Positions 19,853 to 30,149 of a stretch of DNA of 64,000 nt are shown here, one piece after another. The notes below the pieces were generated by a model. That model saw only the letters and a list, made by a program, of their open reading frames with translations. It ran no database searches and was not told where the DNA came from. How positions within the stretch are numbered: the first letter of the stretch is position 1; the number at the start of each line of letters is the position of its first letter. The stretch is from the NCBI GenBank assembly GCA_022606425.2, contig JAHDVF020000060.1:310001-374000 (forward strand), written 5' to 3'. The position numbers were made by a program, and so were the translations under genes. The stretch is from Lepidostoma basale. Its lineage: Eukaryota > Arthropoda > Insecta > Trichoptera > Lepidostomatidae.

Positions 19853-20408
19853 TGGTGCACTTAAAGTTTTCATCGCAAACAAAAACCTATCAAAAAAGCT
19901 AGAATGGCAGTGCACAATGGTGTTCTTCTACCGACCCTTATGTATGAAAGCGAAGCATGGAACTGGCATAAGAAGAATGAAAGTAGAATAAATGCAGTTG
20001 AAATGAGATCTCTTAGAAGAATGTGTGGATACTCTGTGTATGATAGAGTGTCGAATGAAAATATAAGAAGTGAATGCGGTGCGAATGATGTTGTCATGAA
20101 CAAAATAATGAAAGGATCATTAAGATGGTTTGGACATATGGACAAATGAATGGTAAAAAAATTATATGTTAATGATGTAAATGGAACCAGAGATAGAGAA
20201 AGACCGAGGAAAACGTGGCACGATCAAATAAATCAAATATTGAATGTCGGCCATGTGAGGAGTCAGAGAAATCGACGCGCGTGCATGACACGATGTATGA
20301 ATGTTGAGGAAGCGAGAGAAATATGTCAGGAAAAAAAAGTGTGGCAGTCCATTCTTTCTGCCTACCCCTTCGGGGAGACGGCGTGATGGTTAGTTAGTTA
20401 GTTTATTA
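19853..20408 (+). mobile_element. TTAG-tail 3' end, subfamily A
   Basis: It starts at GCACTTAAAGTTTTCATCGC, abutting the TTA array. The frame gives RMAVHNGVLLPTLMYESEAW, INAVEMRSLRRMCGYSVYDR, MKGSLRWFGHMDK, a stop at 20,147, then MVKKLYVNDVNGTRDRERPR and the terminal SAYPFGETA. The stop splits an otherwise complete C-terminus. Ends in TTAGTTAGTTAG. Confidence 0.85.
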
Positions 20409-20534
20409 TTATTTTTTTATTTATTTTTTTATTTATTTTTTATTTTATATCATTGTATTTTATATTATTTGTTTTAGATTTATTTTGTGGGTGTTGGACG
20501 ATCGAAGTGTGGGCGGGAGATGCCTATTGGTGGC

Positions 20535-20685
20535 GATGAGGTTCGCAATCCATCACACCGCGTCTCCCGCGGGGCGAAAAGAGAAGGATGGAGTGCCGCA
20601 TCAGTAAAAGTGTGACAGTCCATTCTTTCTGCCTACCCTTTCGGGGAGACGGCGTGATGGTTAGTTAGTTAGTTAGTTAGTTACA
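20535..20685. mobile_element. Two TTAG-tail 3' ends back to back
   Basis: At 20,540-20,600 a minus-strand damaged tail (CATCACACCGCGTCTCCCGC) is followed at 20,605-20,685 by a plus-strand tail with SILSAYPFGETA and six TTAG units, the longest TTAG run in the window. Confidence 0.65.
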
Positions 20686-20689
20686 AAAA

Positions 20690-20785
20690 ATGTCAAAGAA
20701 GAAAACCCAAGCAGTGAGAGATTACCAGAAAGGCCACCAAAAAGATGGAGAGATAGCTGGACATCATCATCCCAGGTCATCCGAC
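20690..20785 (+). mobile_element. Q-family 3' piece
   Basis: KMSKKKTQAVRDYQKGHQKD-like sequence in shifted frame matches NPSRxxLPGRPPKRWRDSW of Q. The AACCCAAGCAG word is shared with 30,830. Confidence 0.5.
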
Positions 20786-20786
20786 T

Positions 20787-21182
20787 CCTACTCGTTTTCC
20801 TCGGTCTTCCTCTATTTCTAGTTCCATTCACATCGTTAACGTATACTTTTTTTAACCATTCTGTCTTCATTCATTCTTTCCATGTGTCCAAACCATCTTA
20901 ATGATCCTTTCATTATTTTGTTCATAACACCATTATTCGCACCGCATTCACTTCTTATATTTCCATTCGACACTCTATCATACACAGGGTATCCACATAT
21001 TCGTCAAAGAGATCTCATTTCTACTGCATTTATTCTACTTTCATCCTTCTTTAGCCAGTTCCATGCTTTGTTTCAATACATAAGTGTCGGTACAAGAACA
21101 CCATTGTGCACTGCCATTCTAGCTTTTTTGGATAGGTTTTTGTTTGCGATGACAACTTTAAGCGCACCATTCACTTTGTATG
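20787..21182 (-). mobile_element. TTAG-tail internal segment, subfamily A
   Basis: The minus strand gives KVNGALKVVIANKN, MAVHNGVLVPTL, RINAVEMRSL, CGYPVYDRVSNGN, SECGANNGVMNKIMKGSLRWF and GRPRKT. It lacks the 3' end. It lies directly next to a Jc copy at 21,190. Confidence 0.75.
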
Positions 21183-21189
21183 TTACATA

Positions 21190-21712
21190 TCTCTATCCAA
21201 AGGCATTTCTCTTGGGTATGCTGGGGTAAAACTCCCTCGAACTGAGGAGGGAAGGATTACTGTCCACACATTTTTTCAAACTGATTCGGGACTCTATTGA
21301 GAACCCCTATCTTCTGGAGCAAATAGGTCTTTTTGTTCCTGATAACTACCTGCGACAGCGCCGACATCAATTGTTCTTTACTCCGTCACGCAGAACCAAC
21401 CTGCCTTTGTCGATGCCAGTAGGAAGAGCAATTCGGACGCTGAATCTAATCATCTCGGATTTGGAGATTTTCAGTGTCAGTGAGGCAGTATTCATAAAAA
21501 AAATATTGCAAATTCTGGAAAGAGTACTGCCTCACTGACGTCGACATATTTGGATTCCTTCTGATATGTATGATTTTTTTGGTCTCATGTTGTTTTGTTT
21601 TATTTTGTCTTTGTAATACCGTTTTGTGTCCAAATGAGCCGCCTAAATATTTTATCGTTTGTAATGGCTCATTTGTGTATAATGTAAAAATAAATAAATA
21701 AATAAATATGAG
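21190..21712 (+). mobile_element. Jc (Jockey/CR1-like) 3' end
   Basis: YPKAFLLGMLG, a frameshift, then PRTEEGRITVHTFFQTDSGL in another frame, VPDNYLRQRRHQLFFTPSRR, LPLSMPVGRAIRTLNLIISD, FKKNIANSGKSTASLT-type end, AAATAAATAAATAAATA tail. Closest relative is 58,583-58,920. Confidence 0.75.
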
Positions 21713-21885
21713 GTAAAACTCCATTTTTAATGAATAGCTCATACGAATGGAAACGTCTGTTTTCTAGAAGTTTGATTATATTTTATTTTGTATCAGCTTG
21801 TTAACGCATTATCAAATACACAATAAAATATTAAATGATGTCTTAACAAGGCGAAATATGTTACTCCTATAAAATTATTATAATT
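21712..21885 (-). mobile_element. Penelope-like terminal segment (TTTCTAGA family)
   Basis: AAACGTCTGTTTTCTAGAAG and AACGCATTATCAAAT match 40,490-40,565. AACAAGGCGAAATATGTTAC equals the decayed GGCGAAACATGTC motif of 15,090. Confidence 0.4.
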
Positions 21886-21944
21886 TTTTTCTTGAATCGC
21901 TTTTTTTATTGAATCGAACATTATTACAGAGCGAGCCAAATCGA

Positions 21945-22118
21945 TGTAAAGTGATAGGTGGCATGTGATAGGTAGTCAATCTATCGTCATTTTATTGCCA
22001 CGTGAATTCTACACCAGACTAAAGACAGTATGACAATCAAACTACCATCCGCGGGAATCGAACCCGGGACCTTCGATGGGACAGTCTTAGCTCTTGGCAC
22101 TATGCCAATAAAGTCGAC
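21945..22118 (-). mobile_element. tRNA-derived SINE-1 copy
   Basis: Minus strand: GACTTTATTGGCATAGTGCC (A box), CCCGGGTTCGATTCCCGCGG (B box), GTGTAGAATTCACGTGGCAA and AAAATGACGATAGATTGAC. Both RNA polymerase III boxes look usable. It adjoins the foldback element at 22,126. Confidence 0.75.
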
Positions 22119-22125
22119 AATTTAT

Positions 22126-22611
22126 ATTTTAGTTGTATCTCAATAGAGACGAAGACGCAAACTGGAAACTGAACATGGATGATCAAGGTGTTTACAGGAC
22201 TTATGACCTGTCATGGCTTCTAACAATATGTTAGGCGACAGCCTTCGCATTGTGTTAATAAGGTAGTTTGTTAAATGCCGAAAATCATTCTCCATAGATG
22301 GCGTTAGTGGGTCGGTTGTTTAGGTTAATCTTGAAAAATTCACAAGTGCAACCAAATCAACATAGATGGCTGATTGAAACTGACACGTGAAGATAAATAT
22401 GGATTTTGAAGTATACTCGTATATACATCTTCCAAAAATTTGTCATGCATGATCATAATAACAAAGGTGGAATGGGGAATGTTGTAATTACTCGTACATA
22501 AAGCGTGCGCTTAACCCAACCAATGACAGGTCATAAGTCCTGTAAACACCTTGATCATCCATGTTCAGTTTCCAGTTTGCGTCTTCGTCTCTATTGAGAT
22601 ACAACTAAAAT
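22126..22611. mobile_element. Foldback MITE, copy 1 (89-bp TIRs)
   Basis: Bases 22,126-22,214 (ATTTTAGTTGTATCTCAATA.., AGGACTTATGACCTGTCAT) are the near-perfect inverse of 22,523-22,611. The 310-bp centre has no frame. Copies 2 (25,199) and 3 (43,209) share the termini. No transposase; non-autonomous. Confidence 0.8.
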
Positions 22612-22689
22612 TTTAATTAACCACCCTTTGGTGTAAATCCAGGATTTAGTATACAGGTATAAGTATACATTCACAAATATTTGTTCGAC

Positions 22690-22964
22690 AATTTATCTTG
22701 TTATTTAATTGCTCTTCCCACCGGTGTCACCGGAGGACTGGTAGATAAAACAATGTATGCTGTCACTGTTGGAGATATCTATCAGGGATAAAAATACCAA
22801 CATCCTCCAGCACGGCCGAGTTCTTGAAATATCCCCTGATTAATCTAAAGAAATGGGTTATGAGATGTAGACCTCTTCGAATCTGTAGAGAGTTGATCTT
22901 TAACATTCTCAATTTTTTTTTTTAAATAGAGCCACGGATAACTATAATACTCCCTTAGGTAGAG
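22690..22964 (-). mobile_element. Ja fragment
   Basis: Minus-strand pieces: LLRGYFKNSAVLEDVGIFIP, VTPVGRAIK. 3' UTR lost, several indels. Ends against S-family sequence. Confidence 0.7.
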
Positions 22965-23335
22965 AACTCCTTCTCCTTATTGTCCTATCACATCTCCGTG
23001 GTGCATAGGGCCTCAAGTAACCTTCTCCACCCGACTCTATCGCACGCCTGATGCCTAACATCATCTTAAATGAGGCCTGCTGCTTTAACCTCGTTCTTCT
23101 CCAGGTGAATCTAGGTCTGCTTCGCTTCCTCTTTCCCCCCATAGGGGACCAGTCTAGTGCGCCCTGAGCAATGCAAGCTGGGCTCCGTCTCAGAGTGTGA
23201 TCGATCCACTACCATTTGCGTCTAGCGACTTGTTCTCTAATTGACTTTTCACCTGCCATGGTCCAGAGAACGACATTTGACACTGTTTGGGGTCAATAGA
23301 TCTTGAATATTGAGCGAAGGCACCTATTTATAAAC
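22965..23335 (-). mobile_element. S-family 3' end
   Basis: Minus strand: FDTVWxP-like start (CACTGTTTGGGGTCAATAGA complement), VARRKW, CIAQGALD, MGGKRKRSRPRFTWRR, QASFKMMLGIRRAIESGG. Same order as the 55,550 copy. Stops and frameshifts. Confidence 0.7.
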
Positions 23336-23870
23336 ACCTGGAGTTTTACAGTGCCCGCTGTAGATTTCCAAGTCTCACACATTGGGATCTCTGAAAACCC
23401 TCTCGGCCCGAACGATGAAGCCCGATATCCTCAGTGGAATGTTGTAAATCCTCTCGACAGGATTATTATTGTATGTTGCATTATCCAAATTCGATTTGGA
23501 TAAGCTAGACGTCCGTGCATAGGTATGCAAAACATTTACTTGTCTTGCATAATACATTCCATTAATATCCATCACCTCTATACCTGAGCAAAAAATCCCA
23601 ACAATGCAGTCTGTGAATTCTCATAGACCATAGACAAAAAGTGGCGGGAGATCATTTCCTGCTCGCGCAACCGAAGCGCGCTTGCGGTAGGTCGCGCGAA
23701 GGTCAGCCGCCGCCGAACGAACGTTCTTTATTCAAATTCAAATTCAAACGGAGCTCTGTTCTGTTCCATATTCAAAATGCCCAATCAGCCGCCGAGACGT
23801 CGTTTGGCTGATTCCAAAAATTGATTGTTCGTGGGTAGATTATTTTAATTTATACGTTAGTATTAAATAG
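23336..23870. other. Unclassified stretch with GC-rich patch
   Basis: It contains a GC-rich segment at 23,640-23,720 and a short (ATTCAA)n run at 23,730-23,750. Small frames on both strands at about 23,300-23,575 have no recognisable domain. Confidence 0.35.
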
Positions 23871-24560
23871 AAGTTCTAGTGCCAACCCTCATGTATGGAA
23901 GTGAAGCTTGGAGTTGGCAGAAGAAGGATGAAAGCAGGATAAATGCCGTAGAAATGAGGTCACTAAGACATTCTTCTTGAAAGAAAAACAATATATGATA
24001 GAATATCTAATGATGAAGTCATTACCGCAAATAGAAATATATCGACTGAAGCAAAGATGGCAGTGCACAATGCAGTTCTAGTGCCAACCCTTATGTATGG
24101 AAGTGAAGCTTGGAGCTAGCAAAAGAAGGATGAAAGCAGGATGAATGCCGTGGAAATGAGATCACTAAGAAGAATGTGCGGGAAAACATCGTATGATAGA
24201 ATACCGAACGATGAAATAAGAAAGAAATGTAAGGCAGATGACTGCATCATGGATAAAATTAAAAAAGGATTCCTGAGATGGTTTGGACATATGGAACAAA
24301 TGGATGAGAGTAGAATGGTTAAAAAGTTGTACACAAGCAGCGTGAGTGGAAAAAGAAGCCGAGGACGACCGAGGAAAACATGGCATGACCAAATTAATCA
24401 ATTACTAAAAGGCGGTCACATTCGAAGTCGGAATAATCGACGTGCGTGCATGGTACGATGTATGAATGTAGAGGAAGCCCGAGAGGTATGCCAGGACAGA
24501 GCTTTCTGGCGATTCATTTTAGAAAGTGATTGTCAAAGTAAGTACATATTACAATATTAA
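23871..24560 (+). mobile_element. TTAG-tail element, subfamily B, with internal partial duplication
   Basis: The VPTLMYGSEAWSWQKKDESR segment occurs twice: 23,871-24,018 and 24,077-24,200. The second copy is joined by VITANRNISTEAKMAVHNAV. The 139-residue frame (24,141-24,560) continues MNAVEMRSLRRMCGKTSYDR, IMDKIKKGFLRWFGHMEQMD, KRSRGRPRKTWHDQINQLLK, ACMVRCMNVEEAREVCQDRA and leaves the family just before SAYPSGE. Its own 3' tail is missing. Confidence 0.8.
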
Positions 24561-24754
24561 AAAAAGAAAATAAATTGCAAATATTCGCAAATAAACGGAT
24601 TATTATAAATAAGAAAATTAGAATAAAATTTATGTATTGAAAATTGACTGCGTTATCGAAAATTTCAGCAATATAGGCAATTTTTAGAAGATTTTCGTAA
24701 AAGTGGTATTTATTATAGAAGATATTCGTCAAAGTAAAATTTGTCATAAACTAA

Positions 24755-24990
24755 CTAACTAACCATCGCGCCGTTTCCCCGGAGGGATAGGCTGAGAGGA
24801 TGGATCGCCACATTATTCTATCAAGACATAATTGTCGCGCATCTTCTACATTCACACATCGTGACATGCACGCTCGTCGATTGTTCCAATTTCGAACATG
24901 GCCGCCTTTCAGTAATTGATTAATTTGGTCATGCCATGTCTTCTTTGGTCTTCCTTGATTTCTTTTACCATTCACACAATTTGTTTATAT
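24755..24990 (-). mobile_element. TTAG-tail 3' end, subfamily B
   Basis: Minus frame: NGKRNQGRPKKTWHDQINQL, NNRRACMSRCVNVEDARQLC, IMWRSILSAYPSGETARWLV. The frame runs past the usual stop into the tail (ARWLV) because TGA is read as CGA. Tail CTAACTAACTAAC complement at 24,752. Confidence 0.8.
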
Positions 24991-25198
24991 CATATACTAC
25001 ATTTCTAAAAGAAAAAATGTTGTAGTAGATATTTGTAAAAGCGAAATCCGTCTTATAAGATTTTCGTCGAAATACGATTCGTCATAGAAGTTATTCGTCG
25101 TAGAAGATATCGTGATTTCGTCGCAAAAACAAAGCATCATCGAATTCTCTGAATATGAAGTTTACAACGATCTTCGAAACGGTTAAAAAGTGAAATTT

Positions 25199-25585
25199 AA
25201 TTGTATCTCAATAGAGACGAAGATGCAAACTGGAAACTGAATATGGTTGATCAAGGTGTTTACAGGACTTATGACCTGTCATTGGTTGGGTTAAGCGCAC
25301 GCGCTATGTAATTACAACATTCCCCATTCCACTTATTTTCTTTATGACCATGTAAGACACATTTTTGGAGGTTGTATATATGCTACAAATCTATACTTAT
25401 CTTCACATGTCAGTTTCAATTGGCCATCTATGTAGATTTGATTACACATGTAAATCTTTTTAAGATTAATCTATATAATCCACACACTAACGCCATCTAT
25501 GGAGATTAATTTTTAGCATTTATCAAACTACTTTATTAACACAATGTCAAGGCTATCGCCTATTAGCGCATTGTTTAGAAGCCGC
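25199..25585. mobile_element. Foldback MITE, copy 2 (one end)
   Basis: It starts AATTGTATCTCAATAGAGAC and matches the right half of copy 1 in reverse orientation up to CACAATGTCAAGGCTATCGC. The second TIR is missing, cut near the hAT MITE at 25,614. Confidence 0.75.
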
Positions 25586-25621
25586 CTGGAGATATCACTC
25601 CTATCTATATACACTCCTATC

Positions 25622-25845
25622 CAGCGGCGGTACTCCCATAGAAGCTCAGAAGCCTGGCTTGCGTATGAATCAAAACCTCTTCTGGCTTACAGAGTTTCAG
25701 GTCGTGTGGCTTTTCCTCTTACGTCTGATGGGAAAGTTGCTAGAAGGTGATTTGGTGGGTTGTTGATTACTTAGATTTGGAGGTTTTCATTCAAAATTTC
25801 TTACGCAAGCCGGGCTTCTGGGCATCTATGGGAGTACCGCCACTG
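25622..25845. mobile_element. hAT-type MITE with perfect 8-bp TSD
   Basis: Left CAGCGGCGGTACTCCCATAG and right complement CAGTGGCGGTACTCCCATAG form about 45-bp TIRs. CTCCTATC flanks both sides (25,614-25,621 and 25,846-25,853). An 8-bp TSD with CAG..CTG ends is the hAT rule. The centre carries the SR1 repeat (TCTGGCTTACAGAG..GATTTGGTGGGTTG). Confidence 0.85.
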
Positions 25846-25859
25846 CTCCTATCTATAGG

Positions 25860-26395
25860 TTAAAAAGTAGTCACGGATATATATTATCCAAGGAAGAGAC
25901 ACGGGTACACCCAAGATCATGTATTCAGTATCATAATTTTCTTGAATACAGCATACTTATGAATTGGCATAATATCACTATTGTGTACGAGTATATCCGA
26001 TTAAGTTGCTTAATTATGTAAGGTAGGTTAGTGAGGTTGGATTATGCATATTAGTGTTTCAAGTGCGCGATAATGAAATCAATAACCTTGAGTTGACCTT
26101 GGGGGTGAACGACCTCGTTTATCGACAATCGCCTCAATATACGACGCCCCCCTGATGCGACTATAACGACCGGTGTCATGTGTCCAGTTTGTATGCTAAT
26201 ATTTTTAAATAGCCCTTCTGACATTTCGTGCTTAAAACTCGACTCTCACGGCTAATTGATCTCTTATTGGCATTATAATTTGATTGGCAAGTGTATTAAG
26301 CAGAATAAATTAAATACGAGCATGAAACATGGATATTGAAATTGGATATTAAAAGATGGATATTTTTTCAACGAGCATGAACTCCAAGTCCTGGG
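25860..26395. other. No recognised element or gene
   Basis: AT-rich, with no coding frame of note and no repeat seen elsewhere in the window. Confidence 0.35.
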
Positions 26396-26399
26396 GAAT

Positions 26400-27175
26400 A
26401 GTATGTATGAAGTGAGCATGTGAAATGATCTGATGATGAATGTTAATAAGTCCAAGGTAATGATTTTTGAAAAGGAAGAAACCATGACAGTCTGCAACAT
26501 TAGCGTGAATGGTGAAAATTTGGAGCAAGTAGTTGAGTTCGTGTATTTGGGTAGTATGTTTAAAAAAGATGGGAGGGATATTGAAAGAAGGGTTGGGGCA
26601 GGCAACAAAGTGAATGGTGCACTTAAAGTTGTCATCGCAAACAAAAACCTATCCAAAAAAGCTAGAATGGCAGTGCACAATGGTGTTCTTCTACCGACCC
26701 TTATGTATGGAAGCGAAGCATGGAACTGGCAAAAGAAGGATGAAAGTAGAATAAATGCAGTAGAAATGAGATCTCTTAGAATAATGTGTGGATACTCTGT
26801 GTATGATAGAGTGTCAAATGAAAATATAAGAAGTGAAGGCGGTGCGAATGATGGTGATATGAACAAAATAATGAAAGGATCATTAAGATGGTTTGGACAT
26901 ATGGAAAGAATGAATAAAGAAAGAATGGTAAAAAAAATATATGTTAACGATGTAAATGGAACCAGAAATAGAGGAAGACCGAGGAAAACGTCGCACGATC
27001 AAATAAATCAAATATTGAATGTCGGCCATGTGAGGAGTCAGAGAAATCGACGCGCGTGCATGACACGATGTATGAATGTTGAGGAAGCAAGAGAAATATG
27101 CCAGGAAAGAAAAGTGTGGCAGTCCATTCTTTCTGCCTACCCCTTCGGAGAGACGGCGTGATGGTTAGTTAGTAA
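26400..27175 (+). mobile_element. TTAG-tail element, longest open frame (subfamily A)
   Basis: The 242-residue frame at 26,433-27,161 begins MMNVNKSKVMIFEKEE, the strand just after reverse-transcriptase motif C. It continues LEQVVEFVYLGSMF, ERRVGAGNKVNGALKV, PTLMYGSEAWNWQKKDESR, INAVEMRSL, MCGYSVYDRVSNENIRS, IMKGSLRWFGHMERMN, NRGRPRKTSHDQINQILN, RNRRACMTRCMNVEEARE and SILSAYPFGETA. The stop is next to GATGG(TTAG). Family proteins would have endonuclease and full reverse transcriptase upstream; both are absent, so the copy cannot move by itself. W in TWHDQ is S here. Confidence 0.9.
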
Positions 27176-27187
27176 GTTTTAAATAAA

Positions 27188-27435
27188 GGTCGACCTTCGT
27201 GGCAGAGTGGTAAGAGCTCTGACTTGTATACCGAAGGTCCCGGGTTCGATTCGCTGCGATGGCAGTGTGATTGTCACACTGTCTTCGGTCTGGTGTAGAT
27301 TTCACGTGACAATAAAAATGGCGATAGATTGGCTACCTATCACATGTCATGAGAATCAATATAATAGCTAAAATAAATTGTATACAGTAATTGGGTTCAA
27401 ACGACCTGTTGTATACAAGAAAATTTTTTTAACGA
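27188..27435 (+). mobile_element. tRNA-derived SINE-1 copy
   Basis: A box TGGCAGAGTGG at 27,200 and B box GGTTCGATTCG at 27,242 (last base differs from the GGTTCGANTCC consensus). The body has GTGATTGTCACACTGTC, TCACGTGACAATAAAAATGG and a tail ending TTGTATACAAGAAAATT, as in 50,135-50,365. Confidence 0.8.
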
Positions 27436-27489
27436 TACTAATAAGGCTAAGATTCGTCGAATGCAAGAAAAAAAAATATATAAAAAAAC

Positions 27490-27915
27490 TTACTAAGTAA
27501 CCATCACGCCGTCTCCCCGAAGGGGTAGGCAGAAATAATGGAATGCCACACTTTTCTTTCCTGAGATATTTCTCTCGCTTCCTCAACATGGTGTACAAGA
27601 ATACCATTGTGCACTGCCATTTTAGCTTTTTTTGATAGGTTTTTGTTTGGCATGACCATTTTAAGTGCACCATTCACTTTGTTGCCTGCTCCAACCCTTC
27701 TTTCAATATCCCTATCCACTCGCTCATCTTTGGCACTACCCAAATACACAAACTCATCTACTTGCTCCAAGCTTTCCACGTGAGGAGTCGGAGAAAGAGA
27801 CATGCGTGCATGACACGATGTATGAATGATGAGGAGCCAGAGAAGTATATCAGGATAGAACAGTGTATTTCTGTCAGCCCTTTGAGGAGACGACGTGATG
27901 GTTATTTTTTTATTT
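27490..27915. mobile_element. Opposed TTAG-tail fragments, subfamily A
   Basis: 27,490-27,777 is a minus copy with its 3' end (SAYPFGETA) joined by internal deletion to KVNGALKMVMPNKNLSKKAK and LEQVDEFVYLGS. At about 27,778 it meets a plus-strand piece (VRSRRKRHACMTRCMN-like) ending GAGACGACGTGATGGTTA. The plus piece lacks a TTAG array. Confidence 0.7.
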
Positions 27916-28009
27916 AGCCACAAAAACTTATTTCTTTTCAATTTCAACATTTTAGTTCTTCCAGCATCACTTTAATCCTGGCATAATTGTTTCTCTTCTT
28001 CTCCTCATC

Positions 28010-28480
28010 TGAGAAGTATGTCTGCAAATAACAGTGTGGCAGTTCATTATTTCTGTCTACCCATTCGGGGAGACGGCGGGATGGTTAGTTAGTTTGTTTA
28101 ATTTCATTATTAGGGTCGGTGCTGGGAACAACATAAACGGCGCTCTCAAAGGGATCACTGCAAATCGAAAGTATGATAAATGCCGTAGAAACGATATCAC
28201 TTAGAAGAATGTGCAGGAAAACGATATTTGATAGAATACCGAACGAGGCAATAAGGAAGAAATGTAAGGAAGATGATTGCATCATAAGTAAAATTAAAAA
28301 AAGATCCCTGAGATGATTTGGAAATATGGAATGAATGGAAGAGAGAAGTATGGTTAAAATGTTGTATATAAGCAGTGTGAGTGGAAAGATGAGCCGTGGA
28401 AGACCAAGGAAATCACGGTATGACCCAATTAATCAAATACTGAAAGGCGGCCACATTCGAAGTCGGAAAAATCGACTCGA
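28010..28480 (+). mobile_element. TTAG-tail pieces, subfamily B
   Basis: 28,010-28,105 is a terminal piece (NNSVAVHYFCLPIR in one frame, tail TTAGTTAGTTTG). 28,108-28,480 is an upstream piece with RVGAGNNINGALKGITANRK, a deletion, MINAVETISLRRMCRKTIFD, then GRPRKSRYDPINQILKGG and a break. Many point changes. Confidence 0.65.
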
Positions 28481-28481
28481 A

Positions 28482-28695
28482 TCGTAAATGCCGTTGCAAT
28501 AGTCGAGTCGAGATACGACGAAGGAATTAACAAGTGTTTTAAATGCATCAGTGGGAACATTTATTTTGATTGCTTTGAGCTGCCTTAGGTGAAAGAAGCT
28601 GGCGCTCACTGTCTTATTTATTTGGGTTTTTAATGTGAGATCTGCTTCGAAGTTGACTCCTAGAAGTTTTATGGAGTTGTTATGGAATTATTCTG
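28482..28695 (-). mobile_element. L2/CR1-like reverse-transcriptase C-terminal piece
   Basis: The minus strand reads without a stop: NSIKLLGVNFEADLTLKTQI, NKTVSASFFHLRQLKAIKIN, VPTDAFKTLVNSFVVSRLDY, CNGIYDS. KxLGVxxDxxLxxxxHI and LVxSFVxSRLDYCN are the usual end of L2/CR1/Rex-type reverse transcriptases. It is a separate family from the J copies and occurs once. Confidence 0.75.
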
Positions 28696-29640
28696 TGACA
28701 AAAACTATACCATTTCAAAATAATTCTCAAACGAGCTTGCGTTGCAATTGTCGTTAAAAGTGTCTACAAAGATCCGAAATTCTTCTCACGCCGGCTTATC
28801 TAGGTAGAAATTCCTACAAGGCTACAAGCTCCTTGCTTCGAAGGAACGAAAGACTTCCTACCCCTCGGAGACCTGCCCCTCACACACCCCCGCAATGCAA
28901 GTTCCTGAATGAACGGAATCGCCGCAATAATATGGAAGTTACAGTCAGACACGTCGTGACTTTATAATAAATTAATAAACAATGTAAAATTGTGAAGAAA
29001 GTTAAGTGAATTGCCTCCTCGCGATGCATATTCCGCGGGGAGGGCTTAAAGAACCTAAAATGTGTGAGAGCCGTGGCTGGTTCAACCCACATCCTGCTGC
29101 CGAACATGGTTCTTCCCGCCCTTCGCGCAGGCTCGCCCTCTCGGCTGGAGCCTGACTCGGCGAAACACCCGTGTCGCTTATTTTAGTTACAGTTAGTTTT
29201 AAGCGTTGTTTAGGCTAATTAGTTTATAATTAAGTGGCCACCATAAGGAATATTATATTTAGGGTAAGTCTTTTATTTTTAAATAAATTTTTATTGTTTC
29301 AAAATTGACAAACCACGCTTTTATTTGCGCATTCCGGCTTGTCTACCTTCCCCGACTGACGGCATCGCTGGACCTCCCTTCTGGTGAGCTATTCTCCCAA
29401 GGACCTTGGAGCTGCTGAAGCGCGAGAGGACTCGGCGAGGATCCGGAAGGTAGGTCAGGTACACGGCGATGAAATAGGGCGGAGCGTCAATAGGACGCCT
29501 TGGATCACCTTTCCCCCGATCTTCGGTGATCATTGACGCTCTTTTTCCCTGTTCTCTGCCTGTTCTGTTTGGGAGGAGGGATGACAGAGTAATTAGGGAT
29601 GATGTCAATTCCGAATGTTGATATCGGAGCATGATCGACT
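28696..29640. other. GC-richer unclassified segment, possible LTR-like sequence
   Basis: It starts TGTGACAAAAACTATACC and includes AATAAA-rich sequence at 29,280-29,300 followed by ACGCTTTTATTTGCGCA. This loosely resembles a solo LTR with a polyadenylation region, but no second LTR, primer-binding site or TSD was found. Minus frames at 28,880-29,107 and 29,321-29,632 have no known motif. Confidence 0.25.
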
Positions 29641-30145
29641 AAGTGCTGGCGCTTCATTGAGGCGGTCCAGAGAAATTCCGCTTTGGAAGGGTTTAATTTA
29701 AATTTATTCAGAATGCTTATTATGTCTTTTCGTTAGTTATTTATTTAGCTATTTTGGAAAGGCTTTTGTTTGCGATGTATAATGTTTGGAATTTATTTAA
29801 TTATGATGCATTTCATAGCGTTGTGCAGTTCTGGCTTGATTAAAAATACGGACCGTTGGCCTAGAGTCCTAAATGACATTGCCAGAGATAAAAGTGTTCA
29901 TGTTTTGCGTTTTCTGTTACGCAATTCTTAAAAAAAATACACTCAACTGCTATCAATTTATATCTCTGTAGTCTAAAATATATTCATAACAAGTTGCATA
30001 CATATTTGTTTTATTACACAACTGTTTGAAATAATGTGGACTTATGTACGAGTACATCTAAGATATTTCATTTACAATTATAGTAATTTTTACCCATAAT
30101 TACGTATGGAATAGAGGTCAGACCCGATACCAATAGAACTAAGAA
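29641..30145. other. No recognised element or gene
   Basis: AT-rich sequence without supported features. Confidence 0.35.
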
Positions 30146-30149
30146 CCAT

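Noticed and set aside
19441..19902. Long poly-N / poly-I / poly-Y reading frames on both strands
   Set aside because: They are translations of the TTA trinucleotide microsatellite at 19,683-19,852.
26273..26866. 197-residue minus-strand frame
   Set aside because: It is antisense to the 242-residue TTAG-tail frame at 26,433-27,161 and shows no independent motif.
28696..29300. Solo LTR of a Ty3/BEL-type element
   Set aside because: TGTG start and an AATAAA-rich part are suggestive, but no matching terminal CA, TSD, primer-binding site or second LTR could be established.
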